NCBI GenBank assembly: GCA_963795805.1
Contig: CAWCIV010000004.1
Span: 868,001-932,000, forward strand
Direction of reading: 5' to 3'
From: JALYYC01 sp963795805
GTDB taxonomy: Bacteria > Chloroflexota > Dormibacteria > CF-121
DNA length: 64,000 bases
The position numbers and the translations under genes were made by a program. The notes under the pieces were generated by a model. It was not told where the DNA came from and ran no database searches. It was given only the letters and a program-made list of their open reading frames with translations. Shown here piece by piece: positions 9,572 through 17,286 of this stretch; the first letter of the stretch is position 1; each line of letters begins with the position of its first letter.

Positions 9572-10379
9572 TTAACAGCGCGGCAGTCCGGGGCTGAAGT
9601 TATTGAAGGCGGGTGTGGTCGTGTAGTAGTCCGTGACGTACGTGCCGTTGGTCAAGCGGTCCCAGATCCCGGTCCCCGTTGATCACGCTGCTCGAGCGCG
9701 TCTGGCAGCTGATGGAGATCTGCTGGCCGTTCTGCAGGAAACCGACCGTCGCGTACCCCGTTCCTGGTCCGGACCGTTCCCGAATAACGTCGGTGACCCG
9801 ATAGAGGTGGCCGGCAGGCGGTGCCGGTTGGGGCTGGGGCGCCGGCGGCGCGGGCGCAGCGGCGGTCGCGACGAAGTGGATGTAACGCGGGGCGGTGGCC
9901 ACGCGCTGGTCATACGCGACATAGTGGGTCCAGTTGTACTCCTCGATGACGGCCTGGCCCGACGGGGTGACCGCCATCACGTATGCGACGTGGCCGCCCC
10001 ACCAGGCGTAATTCTCGCCACCGTGCCAGACGGCGACGGCACCGACGGACGGATGGCTGTCTACGGTGTACCCGATGCTGCGCGCGGCCGCGTCCCAGGA
10101 TCCACCGTTGCCGAAGAACGCGGTCCTGCCGTTCGGGCCGGTCAGAGACGCGCCGTGGAAGCGAACGCCCTCCTGGGCCAGCCGAAAGGCGACGAACGAC
10201 GTGCAGTACCCGGTGTAAAAGCCCCAGGCATCGATGCGGTTGACCGTGCCCCGATATGGATAGTCATTGATGCCGGCGGCCGACGCGGTCGCCGCGGGAA
10301 TACCGACCGTCAGCACGGCCGCCCCCACGATTGCCGCCAACGCTCTGCGAACGCTGAACGAACTTGTCCTGCCGACCAT
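9572..10379 (-). CDS. Secreted CHAP-domain cell-wall hydrolase with SH3 tail, frameshifted
   Basis: Signal peptide (residues 1-35, ending TASAAG), then a CHAP amidase/endopeptidase domain with the catalytic Cys in GYCTSFVAF, the His in WWGGHVAYVM and a following EEYNW, a Pro/Ala linker near 170-185, and a bacterial SH3 domain (RVTDVIRERSGPGTGY). In the frame as given the tail turns into Arg/His-rich text and stops at 9600. Dropping one base from the run CCCC at 9674-9677 restores an SH3 ending (GIWDRLTNGTYVTDYY) that stops at 9572, right before a terminator. Likely a peptidoglycan hydrolase; the frameshift is probably a homopolymer error. Confidence 0.8.
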
Positions 10380-10477
10380 TGGGCGTACGCCCCCCTCTTG
10401 TTCGCGCGTTTCGCGCGGAATTTGCTCCCCGATCGCTGCAGGTTTAACGCGCGGAGCGCGGCCGGGGCATCACCCGC

Positions 10478-10494
10478 ACTGAAATCGTTTCAGT
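10478..10494. promoter_or_regulatory. Perfect inverted repeat upstream of the CHAP hydrolase
   Basis: ACTGAAA-TCG-TTTCAGT, a 7-bp perfect palindrome about 100 bases upstream of the CHAP start and about 65 bases past the end of the neighbouring PAP2 gene. It is the right size for an operator of a dimeric regulator. No T-run follows, so it is not a terminator. The regulator is unknown. Confidence 0.35.
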
Positions 10495-10559
10495 CGGTCG
10501 CAATCGCGTACTTTGCCGTTACCTCGATGGCAAGAGGTCGTGTCAGGGGTCGAGCGACG

Positions 10560-11231
10560 CTACGCTTTTGGCGCGGCCTGGACGATCTCCGGCTTCCCGG
10601 GCGGCTTCAGTTCCGACCGGGCATAGCGGAAGATGCCGATCGTCCAGAGCCACCCGAGCAGGAGCCCGGCGACGACGTCGGTCGGGTAATGGACGCCCAA
10701 AAGGACCCGTGAGAGGGCCACCATCAGGGCGAGGGCCACCGCGGCCGTCAGGGCGACCCCACGCCAGACCGGGGATCGGCCCTGGGTCAAGAGGCTGGCG
10801 ATCGCGAGATAGATCCCGGCGGCCTGCGCCGTGTGCTCGGAGGGGAAGCTGAGCGACGTCAGATGGGTCAAATGCTCGATCGTGGGGCGGGGACGGGCGA
10901 CAATCAGCTTCACGACCGACGGCAACGCCGCGCACCCGGCGGCGACGACGATCAGGGCAATGTCGTCGGCGGGACGCTTCCAGCGGCGCAGCAGGAGCAG
11001 GGCGACCGTAAGCGGAGCAAGGATCGCAAACGAGCCGGCGTCGCTGACCAGGCTGGCGATCGTCGTGCCGAGCGCGCTTCGATGATTCGCCACCGCCTGC
11101 ATGGCGGCGACATCAAAGGGCGGCGACACGGCGCGCACCAGGATGCCGGCAATGGCCGTCACCGCCGCCAGCACGAGGAAGATCGCCAGGATCCGGATGC
11201 CGAATCGGCCGAGTTCCCGCCGGTCAGGCAC
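10560..11231 (-). CDS. PAP2-family membrane phosphatase
   Basis: 223 residues with about six membrane helices and the three PAP2 motifs: KLIVARPRP, PSEHT (a PSGH variant with Glu) and SRVLLGVHYPTD. The family dephosphorylates lipid phosphates such as phosphatidic acid or undecaprenyl pyrophosphate at the membrane. GTG start overlaps the end of the PAP2-lipid kinase gene by 8 bases, so the two are co-translated. Substrate not determinable from sequence. Confidence 0.85.
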   Translation of the reverse strand: MPDRRELGRFGIRILAIFLVLAAVTAIAGILVRAVSPPFDVAAMQAVANHRSALGTTIASLVSDAGSFAILAPLTVALLLLRRWKRPADDIALIVVAAGCAALPSVVKLIVARPRPTIEHLTHLTSLSFPSEHTAQAAGIYLAIASLLTQGRSPVWRGVALTAAVALALMVALSRVLLGVHYPTDVVAGLLLGWLWTIGIFRYARSELKPPGKPEIVQAAPKA

Positions 11232-12723
11232 CCGTCGTCTGCTCGAAGCTGGCTCGGGTGATCACGCGCAGTCCGTCCACCACGACCTCGAACGTCGCGG
11301 GGATCTTCGCGCAGACTTCGCCGTCGAGGGCAACGTCCATCGGCCGCTCCGGCGAGACTGTCACCCGGGTGACCGGCTCGAGCCGAACCCCGCGCACCAA
11401 TCGCCGGCGTCTGGTCAAGTTTTGGACCAGCGATTGAAGCAGGCGCCGGATCGGCAGATGCTCGACCAGCAGCAGTTGGAGGCTTCCGCTCTCAGGGTCG
11501 GCGCCGGGAACCTTCAGGCGAAGGGCTCCGCCGACAATCGGGGTGTTGATCACCGACAGCTGTTCCAGCCGGAGTTGCTCTGATTTACCGTCGCTCGTGA
11601 TCTCGCAGTTGAAGACGGGCCTCTCCCGCAGCGCCATCACACCCGCGGCGGCATAGGTCAGCCGCCCGAGCCGGTGGCGAAGGTCCGCGCGAGTCGCCAG
11701 CCGCGCGAAGTTCACATTCAGCCCGGCCGTCGCCGCGTGTACGAAATACCTCGGAGCTTGTCCCTGCTCGGCCAACCGGCCGGCATCGATGGTGGAGACC
11801 TTGCCGAGGGCAAGCAGGCGAGCGGCGTGCTCGATCCGCATCGGAAGCTCGAGCGATCGGGCGAAGTCGTTCGACGTGCCCAGTGGAAGCACGCCGAGGA
11901 CTGCCGAGGTTCCGACCAGGTAGTTCGCGACCGCGCCAACCGTGCCGTCGCCGCCGGCCGCCACCACGATCGGCGGGGTGCCCGCGGCCTTCAAGAGTTG
12001 CGGCAGCCGCGAAAGCTTGTCGACGGTCAGCTCATCGACGATCTCGAGGCCGGCCGCCTTCATGGCTTCGCGGGCGGTGTTGAGTTCCTTGGCCTCTCGG
12101 CCGGCATGTGGGCTCCTCACGAGGACGACGCGGTTGGTGAGAGGGCGCTGCGGCAGTGGTGCCGGCGTCCGCGCGTCGCGCCACTCGCGCCCAGCTTCGA
12201 TGAGCGCGTTGCTGGCACTTCCCATCGCAGTACCGATGGCGGCGCCCGCAAGGACGTCGAACGGATAGTGGACGCGGAGGTGGACGCGCGAATAGGCGAC
12301 GGCAGTGGCCAGTGGCAGGACGAGAAGCAGCAGTCGCGGATCTTCGCGAGCGATTGCCGTCGTGAACGCGAAGGCCGAGGCCGAGTGGCCGGAGGGGAAG
12401 GAGAAGGATCCGGGTATCGGCAGAACCGGCGGGCGGTCGCCCCGTCGCCGCTCGGGCCGCTGGCGGCGTGCCAGGTATTTGAGCGGCAGATTCACCAGCG
12501 TCGACGTTAGCGAGATGGCCAGGACGCCGCGGAACGCGGCTCGCCGTCCGCGGCCGCCACCGAGGATTGCCACGGCGCCGGCAATCGATAGCCAGAGGAG
12601 CGAGCGGTTTGCGGTGGTCGTCAAGGCCAGCAGGCTGCGATCCATGACCGCCTGCTCCCGCCGGGTCAAGCGCGCAAACAACCGGCGATCGAAGGCGTCA
12701 AGACGTCCGAGAGGTCCCTTCAC
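11224..12723 (-). CDS. PAP2 phosphatase fused to a diacylglycerol-kinase-type lipid kinase
   Basis: 499 residues from GTG at 12723. Residues 1-190 are a PAP2 domain (KYLARRQRP, FPSGHSASAF, SRVHLRVHYPFD) with several membrane helices; residues about 205-499 are a DAGK/LCB5 catalytic domain (VVAAGGDGTVGAV, LPLGTSNDFAR, final VALDGE strand). One chain thus holds a lipid phosphate phosphatase and a lipid kinase, which have opposite chemistry. In-frame reading upstream of 12723 continues but becomes compositionally odd and overlaps the divergent gene, so the GTG is preferred. Confidence 0.85.
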   Translation of the reverse strand: MKGPLGRLDAFDRRLFARLTRREQAVMDRSLLALTTTANRSLLWLSIAGAVAILGGGRGRRAAFRGVLAISLTSTLVNLPLKYLARRQRPERRRGDRPPVLPIPGSFSFPSGHSASAFAFTTAIAREDPRLLLLVLPLATAVAYSRVHLRVHYPFDVLAGAAIGTAMGSASNALIEAGREWRDARTPAPLPQRPLTNRVVLVRSPHAGREAKELNTAREAMKAAGLEIVDELTVDKLSRLPQLLKAAGTPPIVVAAGGDGTVGAVANYLVGTSAVLGVLPLGTSNDFARSLELPMRIEHAARLLALGKVSTIDAGRLAEQGQAPRYFVHAATAGLNVNFARLATRADLRHRLGRLTYAAAGVMALRERPVFNCEITSDGKSEQLRLEQLSVINTPIVGGALRLKVPGADPESGSLQLLLVEHLPIRRLLQSLVQNLTRRRRLVRGVRLEPVTRVTVSPERPMDVALDGEVCAKIPATFEVVVDGLRVITRASFEQTTGA

Positions 12724-12783
12724 AACCGCACAGCCTAACGGTTGACCCCCGTGAGACCGATCGTCCGGCATAATCCTGAGGTC

Positions 12784-13800
12784 ATGGACCTGAACCTGGC
12801 GGCTGTCCTCTTTATGGGTGGCTACGTGGTCGTGATCGCGGTTGCGGGACTGGTCCTGGCCCTCCGATCTGGTGCAGGGGTGACGCCCATGCGCGTGACC
12901 CCTGCCGGAGTAGGGGGCTGCGGGCAGGTCGTCTTGCTCGGTGGCGATGTCGAGGCCCTCGGGAATTTCCGGGGCCACGTCGAATCGGTCGAACTCGAGC
13001 CAACCGGGAGGCTGGTCGCGATCGTTTTGGGCAGCGGAGGCGGCCTGATCGAGGGTGGGCGCGTGCCCGCCCGCGCGATCCTGGCGTCGGACGGACAGGT
13101 CTTGCAGATTGCCGAACCATGGGCCGAGTCGACTGTTGAGGGATCAGCGAACCTGGTTGCGCTTCAGCGGAATGCCGCCGTGGTCAGCGGTGAGGGCAAG
13201 CGACTTGGCGGGGTGCGGATGCTCTGCGTCGACCGAGACGCCGGTCTCGTCACCGGGCTCATCGTGGCCGGCGGGGGGCGCCAGCGTCGTACGGTGCGGG
13301 TTCCGATCGATCGGGTGACAGCAGCGGGCCCGGAGCGCGTGATGACGAATCTGAGGGCCGACGAGTGGGCGAGTTTGCAGGACTTCGCGCCAGACCAGGC
13401 TATCAGGGAAGCCGTGATCCAACGTCTGGCGGAGGAACCAGCGACACGGCTGTTCGTCCGGTCGCTCACCGTGGATGTTCAGGGTCAGCGGGTCAAACTG
13501 GGCGGATACGTCCGCACGCAACTCGAGGCCGAGCAGGCCGCCGCGGTCGCCCGATCCGTTCCCGGCGTGCTTGTGGTCGACCGAGCCATCCGGACCGACG
13601 AGGACCTGGTCCGCGCCGTCCGGGACGCGATCAGCCGCGACCTGGGAGGGTCGGCGACGACCATCGACGTCCGCTCAGAATTCGGTCAGATCGACATTCT
13701 CGGGCGCGTGCGTGACCGGCAGGCGTTGCGGCGAATCGACGCCGCGGTGAAGGCGGTACCCGGGGTGCTCGTAATGCACAACTTCGCCACCATCGGGTAG
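12784..13800 (+). CDS. Membrane-anchored protein with two C-terminal BON domains
   Basis: 338 residues from ATG 12784. One N-terminal membrane helix (residues 5-27), a Gly/Val-rich beta domain at 35-200 resembling a PRC-barrel-like fold (GKRLGGVRMLCVDRDAGLVTGLIV), and two BON repeats at about 210-270 and 275-338 (VRSLTVDVQGQRVKLGGYVRT; IDVRSEFGQIDILGRVRD). BON domains are thought to bind phospholipid or envelope surfaces. The upstream start at 12742 adds a short unrelated tail. A single-BON protein is encoded at 20586. Confidence 0.7.
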   Translation: MDLNLAAVLFMGGYVVVIAVAGLVLALRSGAGVTPMRVTPAGVGGCGQVVLLGGDVEALGNFRGHVESVELEPTGRLVAIVLGSGGGLIEGGRVPARAILASDGQVLQIAEPWAESTVEGSANLVALQRNAAVVSGEGKRLGGVRMLCVDRDAGLVTGLIVAGGGRQRRTVRVPIDRVTAAGPERVMTNLRADEWASLQDFAPDQAIREAVIQRLAEEPATRLFVRSLTVDVQGQRVKLGGYVRTQLEAEQAAAVARSVPGVLVVDRAIRTDEDLVRAVRDAISRDLGGSATTIDVRSEFGQIDILGRVRDRQALRRIDAAVKAVPGVLVMHNFATIG

Positions 13801-13813
13801 GCGGCGGCGGGCG

Positions 13814-14173
13814 TCAGGCTTCTCGCTGCTGGTTCCGACTCTTACGGCGCGGCAGCCGGTTATTGAGGATTGCGTTGGTCTCCTCAACCAGCTGAGCGTA
13901 CTCGTCGGCGCGGATCGCCGGATGGGTTTTGGCCGGGTAGCCCTCGCGCTTGCAGATGGCGTCAATGCGATGGAGCGTCTTGGGGTCCTTGGCCTCCCCG
14001 AGGATCAGGAGGTCGTACTCATTCCCCAGCACATTGAAGATCTGCTGGACTTTTCCCCCGACAAGCGTGATCTGCCTCTCGAGCTGCTGCCACTCGCTGG
14101 CCTCCTGATCGGGCACCCGCGCCGTACTGCTGTTCGCCCGCGGCCGGATCTGGACCAGGGTCACAAACTCCAT
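13814..14173 (-). CDS. GYD-domain protein
   Basis: 119 residues. The first 95 follow the GYD family (a small ferredoxin-like fold): FVTLVQIRP, then VGGKVQQIFNVLGNEYDLLILGEAKD. The C-terminus is basic (RLPRRKSRNQQ). Function of the family is unknown. ATG at 14173 is preceded by TACGAT 6 bases upstream on the minus strand (14185-14180), so it is probably leaderless. Confidence 0.7.
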   Translation of the reverse strand: MEFVTLVQIRPRANSSTARVPDQEASEWQQLERQITLVGGKVQQIFNVLGNEYDLLILGEAKDPKTLHRIDAICKREGYPAKTHPAIRADEYAQLVEETNAILNNRLPRRKSRNQQREA

Positions 14174-14179
14174 TCAAGC

Positions 14180-14185
14180 ATCGTA
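14180..14185 (-). promoter_or_regulatory. -10 box of the GYD gene (leaderless arrangement)
   Basis: TACGAT on the minus strand, 6 bases before the ATG at 14173, just after a T-run that may also end the upstream tRNA transcript. Transcription would begin at or next to the start codon. Confidence 0.5.
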
Positions 14186-14221
14186 AAAAACCCGAGTCGC
14201 GGCACGCAACCAAAAAGGGAA

Positions 14222-14294
14222 AGCCCACGACCGGGGTTGAACCGGTGACCTACGCCTTACCAAGGCGTCGCTCTACCACCTGAGCTACGTGGGC
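14222..14294 (-). tRNA. tRNA-Thr (GGT)
   Basis: 73-base cloverleaf on the minus strand: acceptor GCCCACG/CGTGGGC, D-arm with GGTGGTAGAGC, anticodon loop TTGGTAA giving GGT, T-arm ACCGG-TTCAACC-CCGGT. CCA is not encoded. It lies 6 bases after tRNA-Tyr and is probably co-transcribed with it. Confidence 0.95.
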
Positions 14295-14300
14295 TCGCAA

Positions 14301-14384
14301 TGGGCAGAGGAGGATTCGAACCCCCGAAGGCGCTAGGCCAACTGATCTACAGTCAGTCGCGTTTAACCACTTCGCTATCTGCCC
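14301..14384 (-). tRNA. tRNA-Tyr (GTA)
   Basis: 84-base class II tRNA on the minus strand: acceptor GGGCAGA/TCTGCCC, anticodon arm ACTGA-CTGTAGA-TCAGT giving GTA, long variable arm, T-loop TTCGAAT. CCA is not encoded. Confidence 0.95.
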
Positions 14385-14432
14385 GTCGGGCCACATTCTA
14401 GCGCCCGGCCGCCAATCGGGCGGCTACCTTCC

Positions 14433-14885
14433 TTACTCCGTCTTGCGGAGGAGTTGGTCTTCTTTCTCGTACAGGTTGGTCGCCCGAAACACGAAATAGA
14501 GGCCGATCGCGACCGCAATCCACGCCAGCAGCGCCGCCGCCAGCGCGATCACGGGGACGGTGGCACGCAGGAGAAGGGACGCGACCACGGCAAAGGCGGC
14601 CAGCCCGAACGCGCCGATCACGCCCCCGCTGGCATCGGCGGTCGCCTTCACCTTGCCTTCCTTTTGCTCGAGGAGCGTCAGGGTTGCGGGCAGGAGTGCC
14701 GGAAAGGCCAGGAAGAGGCCGCCCACCTTCGGCCCGAAGCGTATCGAGACCAGGGCGGCGACCACGGAGATGGCAGCGCCGAAGACGAAGCGGACCGCCA
14801 GGTCGATCGGCTTCGCCTCCGTGAGCTTGTGCAGATCGACGGTGACCGGTCCGTCGTCGTCATTAATCAGGGCGTTGCTGGACAT
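14433..14885 (-). CDS. DUF3147-like small membrane protein (second of a pair)
   Basis: 150 residues from ATG 14885, four to five membrane segments. The segment FGPKVGGLFLAFPALLPATLTLL resembles the GVFAAAPAVALASLLL segment of the neighbour, so the two genes look like diverged duplicates of the DUF3147 type. It begins 4 bases after the neighbour ends and so is translationally coupled. The first 35 residues are hydrophilic and acidic. Function unknown; a heteromeric membrane complex of the pair is plausible. Confidence 0.65.
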   Translation of the reverse strand: MSSNALINDDDGPVTVDLHKLTEAKPIDLAVRFVFGAAISVVAALVSIRFGPKVGGLFLAFPALLPATLTLLEQKEGKVKATADASGGVIGAFGLAAFAVVASLLLRATVPVIALAAALLAWIAVAIGLYFVFRATNLYEKEDQLLRKTE

Positions 14886-14889
14886 CAGG

Positions 14890-15234
14890 TCAATGCTCCA
14901 CGATGAGGTAGAGTCCGCCCGCGACCGCAAACCAGGCGAGCCACGCCACGAGCGAGCCAACGGCGGCATGGAAGCGGTCGACCGCGAAAAGGGTGATCGC
15001 GCAGTACACGATCATGGCTGCGCTCCCGATGATCATGCCGACCGTTTGCGGGATCGCCATCGAGGGCCCTTTCACGAGCGAGGTCAGCAGCAGGCTGGCG
15101 AGCGCGACGGCGGGAGCGGCCGCGAAGACGCCGGCGAACCGCTTCGGTTTCAGCACCTGGCCGACCAGCGAAAAAGCCACCACCATGAGACCGCCGACGA
15201 CCGCCTTGACGGCGACGTAGGTAACCGGCGACAT
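14890..15234 (-). CDS. DUF3147-like small membrane protein (first of a pair)
   Basis: 114 residues, four predicted membrane helices and almost no soluble part (ending GGLYLIVEH). It carries the family pattern KPKRFAGVFAAAPAVALASL. Followed directly by a related 150-residue protein. The upstream gap (15235-15305) is A+T-rich for this window and probably holds divergent promoters for this pair and the KGG protein. Confidence 0.65.
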   Translation of the reverse strand: MSPVTYVAVKAVVGGLMVVAFSLVGQVLKPKRFAGVFAAAPAVALASLLLTSLVKGPSMAIPQTVGMIIGSAAMIVYCAITLFAVDRFHAAVGSLVAWLAWFAVAGGLYLIVEH

Positions 15235-15305
15235 GCTACAGTATTAATATCAGATTACGATAGCGTTAAGCTACCATGAAACGTGCTCAGTTCAGGGAGG
15301 ATTCA

Positions 15306-15662
15306 ATGCCAGGGGGAGTCAGCGCGAAGCGGGGACGTCAGTCCGGGAAGAAGGCCAAGCCGAAGGTCCGGAAGTCGAGCGTGGCGAAGTCGAGCGGCCG
15401 CCGCAAGACTGCCGGCGCGGGTGCGCGGAAGGCGCGCCTGCGGTCCAAGCGTACGAGCGTTCCCGGACGTGGCTTCGCCTCGATGAGCCCGGCCAAACAG
15501 CGGCAGATTGCAAGCCAGGGCGGTCGCGCCGCGCATGAGCAGGGGACCGCGCATGAGTTCTCCCGCGCTGAAGCTCGGGCCGCCGGCCAGAAGGGCGGCG
15601 AGCGTGTCAGCCGCGACCGCAGCCATATGGCGGCCATCGGCCGCAAGGGCGGAGAAAGCTAA
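15306..15662 (+). CDS. KGG-repeat stress protein with a Lys/Arg-rich N-terminal tail
   Basis: 118 residues. The first 55 residues are very basic (histone-H1-like Lys/Arg/Ser/Ala text, a possible nucleic-acid-binding tail). Residues 60-118 carry KGG-type repeats: MSPAKQRQIASQGGRAA, then AEARAAGQKGGERV, then MAAIGRKGGES, as in GsiB/con-10 stress proteins. Start ATG 15306 is chosen for the GGGAGG 5 bases upstream. Likely a desiccation or general-stress protein by family. Confidence 0.8.
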   Translation: MPGGVSAKRGRQSGKKAKPKVRKSSVAKSSGRRKTAGAGARKARLRSKRTSVPGRGFASMSPAKQRQIASQGGRAAHEQGTAHEFSRAEARAAGQKGGERVSRDRSHMAAIGRKGGES

Positions 15663-15672
15663 ACCACCGGGC

Positions 15673-15684
15673 TAAACTTCCCTT
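15673..15684 (+). promoter_or_regulatory. Leaderless promoter of the CoA ligase gene
   Basis: TAAACT at 15673-15678 lies 6 bases before the ATG at 15685; there is no Shine-Dalgarno. The box begins 10 bases after the stop codon of the KGG gene. Confidence 0.5.
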
Positions 15685-17286
15685 ATGGCCAGCATCGGCG
15701 CGCGCGCCGCCGCGCCGCCCGAGGTCACCGTCCCCGACCAATTCAATCTCGCGGACTATCTCGTGGATCGGCACGTCCGGGAGGGCCGAGGCGGCCAGGT
15801 TGCCATCCTCTGCGGTGATGAGTCCGTCACCTACGCCGAGGTAAGCGAGCGCTCCAACCGCGTGGCCAACGGTCTGCGGGCACTTGGCGTTCGCCGCGAG
15901 GAGCGGGTTCTCCTGCTCCTGCTCGACTCACCCGCCTTCGTCTACAGCTTCTTTGCGGCGCAGAAGATCGCGGCCGTTCCGATTCCGACCAACACTCTGC
16001 TCAAGATGCCCGACTACCGGTACCTGCTCAATGACTCACGGGCCGCGGTGGCGATCGTCAGCGAGGCACTCCTGCCGGTGCTCCTCGCCATTCCTCGCGA
16101 GGAACTGCCGCACCTGAGGCATATCGTTGTGGACGGGAAAGCGGTTGCCGACACGATCCCCTTCCTCGGGCTCATTCGCCAGGCGCCCGAGCTCCAGCTG
16201 GCCGAGACGTCGCGCGACGAGGCGGCCTTCTGGCTCTACTCGTCGGGCACGACCGGCTTTCCGAAGGGCGCCGTGCACCTGCACCACGACGTCGTCCACA
16301 CCGTGGTGCTCTACGCGCAGGGCGTGCTCGGTATCACGGCGGCCGATCGAACCTTCTCGGTGGCCAAGCTCTTCTTCGCCTACGGCCTTGGCAACGCACT
16401 GACCTTTCCCTTTGCCATCGGCGCCACCACCGTCCTCTGGCCTGGGCCGCCGACCGCGCCCAACGTCTTTGCCCAGATCGAGCGCTATCGCCCGACTCTC
16501 TTCTTCTCGGTCCCGACCAACTACGGGATGCTCCTCGCCCACCGCCGCGAGGGGACTGATTTCGACCTGGGCAGCGTCCGGCACGCGGTGTCCGCGGGCG
16601 AGGCCTTGCCGAAAGCCCTCTTTGATCGGTTCGAGGAACGCTTCGGCGTCGAGATCCTCGATGGCATCGGCTCGACCGAGGTCCTGCACATCTTCATCTC
16701 GAACCGACCCGGCCAGGTGCGGCCGGGATCAACCGGTCAGCTGGTGCCTGGCTACGAGGCACGACTCCTGGACGACGCGGGGCAGGAGGTCGCCGACGGA
16801 ACGATCGGCAACCTGCTGATCAAGGGCGACAGCACCTGCGCCTTCTACTGGAACAAGCACGAGCGAACCAAGGACACGATCGAGGGCCACTGGATTCGGA
16901 CCGGCGACAAGTACCGGCGGGATGCGGACGGCTTCTACTGGTACGCCGGACGGGCCGACGACATGCTCAAGGTGGGCGGGATCTGGGTCAGCCCGGTCGA
17001 GATCGAGAACACGTTGGCCGAGCATCCGGCCGTCCAGGAGGCTGGGGTCGTCGGCCGCCGTGATGAGAATGATTTGGAAAAGCCGATGGCCTACGTCGTG
17101 CTCGCCGCGGGGCATCAACCCTCGCACGCGCTCGCGCAGGAGCTGCAGGAATTCGTCCGGCAACGGATTGCGGAGTATAAGCGGCCCCGCTGGGTGGAGT
17201 TCGTCGAGACCTTGCCCAAGACCGCGACGGGCAAGACGCAGCGCTTCAAGCTGCGGGCGTCGGTTGCCTCAAAACCGGTCTCGTAG
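15685..17286 (+). CDS. Benzoate-CoA-ligase-family AMP-binding enzyme
   Basis: 533 residues, ANL superfamily. The nucleotide loop is YSSGTTGFPKG (about 190-200); the A5 region is DGIGSTEVLHIF, the hinge region WIRTGDKYRRD, and the catalytic Lys lies in PKTATGKTQRFKL near the C-terminus. STEVLHIFISNRPG and the close fit along the whole length match benzoate-CoA ligases more than fatty-acyl or acetyl-CoA synthetases. It would activate an aromatic or short acid to its CoA thioester with ATP. No ring-degradation genes are next to it, so the true substrate is open. Confidence 0.75.
   Translation: MASIGARAAAPPEVTVPDQFNLADYLVDRHVREGRGGQVAILCGDESVTYAEVSERSNRVANGLRALGVRREERVLLLLLDSPAFVYSFFAAQKIAAVPIPTNTLLKMPDYRYLLNDSRAAVAIVSEALLPVLLAIPREELPHLRHIVVDGKAVADTIPFLGLIRQAPELQLAETSRDEAAFWLYSSGTTGFPKGAVHLHHDVVHTVVLYAQGVLGITAADRTFSVAKLFFAYGLGNALTFPFAIGATTVLWPGPPTAPNVFAQIERYRPTLFFSVPTNYGMLLAHRREGTDFDLGSVRHAVSAGEALPKALFDRFEERFGVEILDGIGSTEVLHIFISNRPGQVRPGSTGQLVPGYEARLLDDAGQEVADGTIGNLLIKGDSTCAFYWNKHERTKDTIEGHWIRTGDKYRRDADGFYWYAGRADDMLKVGGIWVSPVEIENTLAEHPAVQEAGVVGRRDENDLEKPMAYVVLAAGHQPSHALAQELQEFVRQRIAEYKRPRWVEFVETLPKTATGKTQRFKLRASVASKPVS

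Noticed and set aside
10380..10559. Possible c-di-AMP riboswitch before the CHAP hydrolase
   Set aside because: Wall-hydrolase genes often have one, so I looked for its conserved core; only a simple palindrome and short stems were seen.
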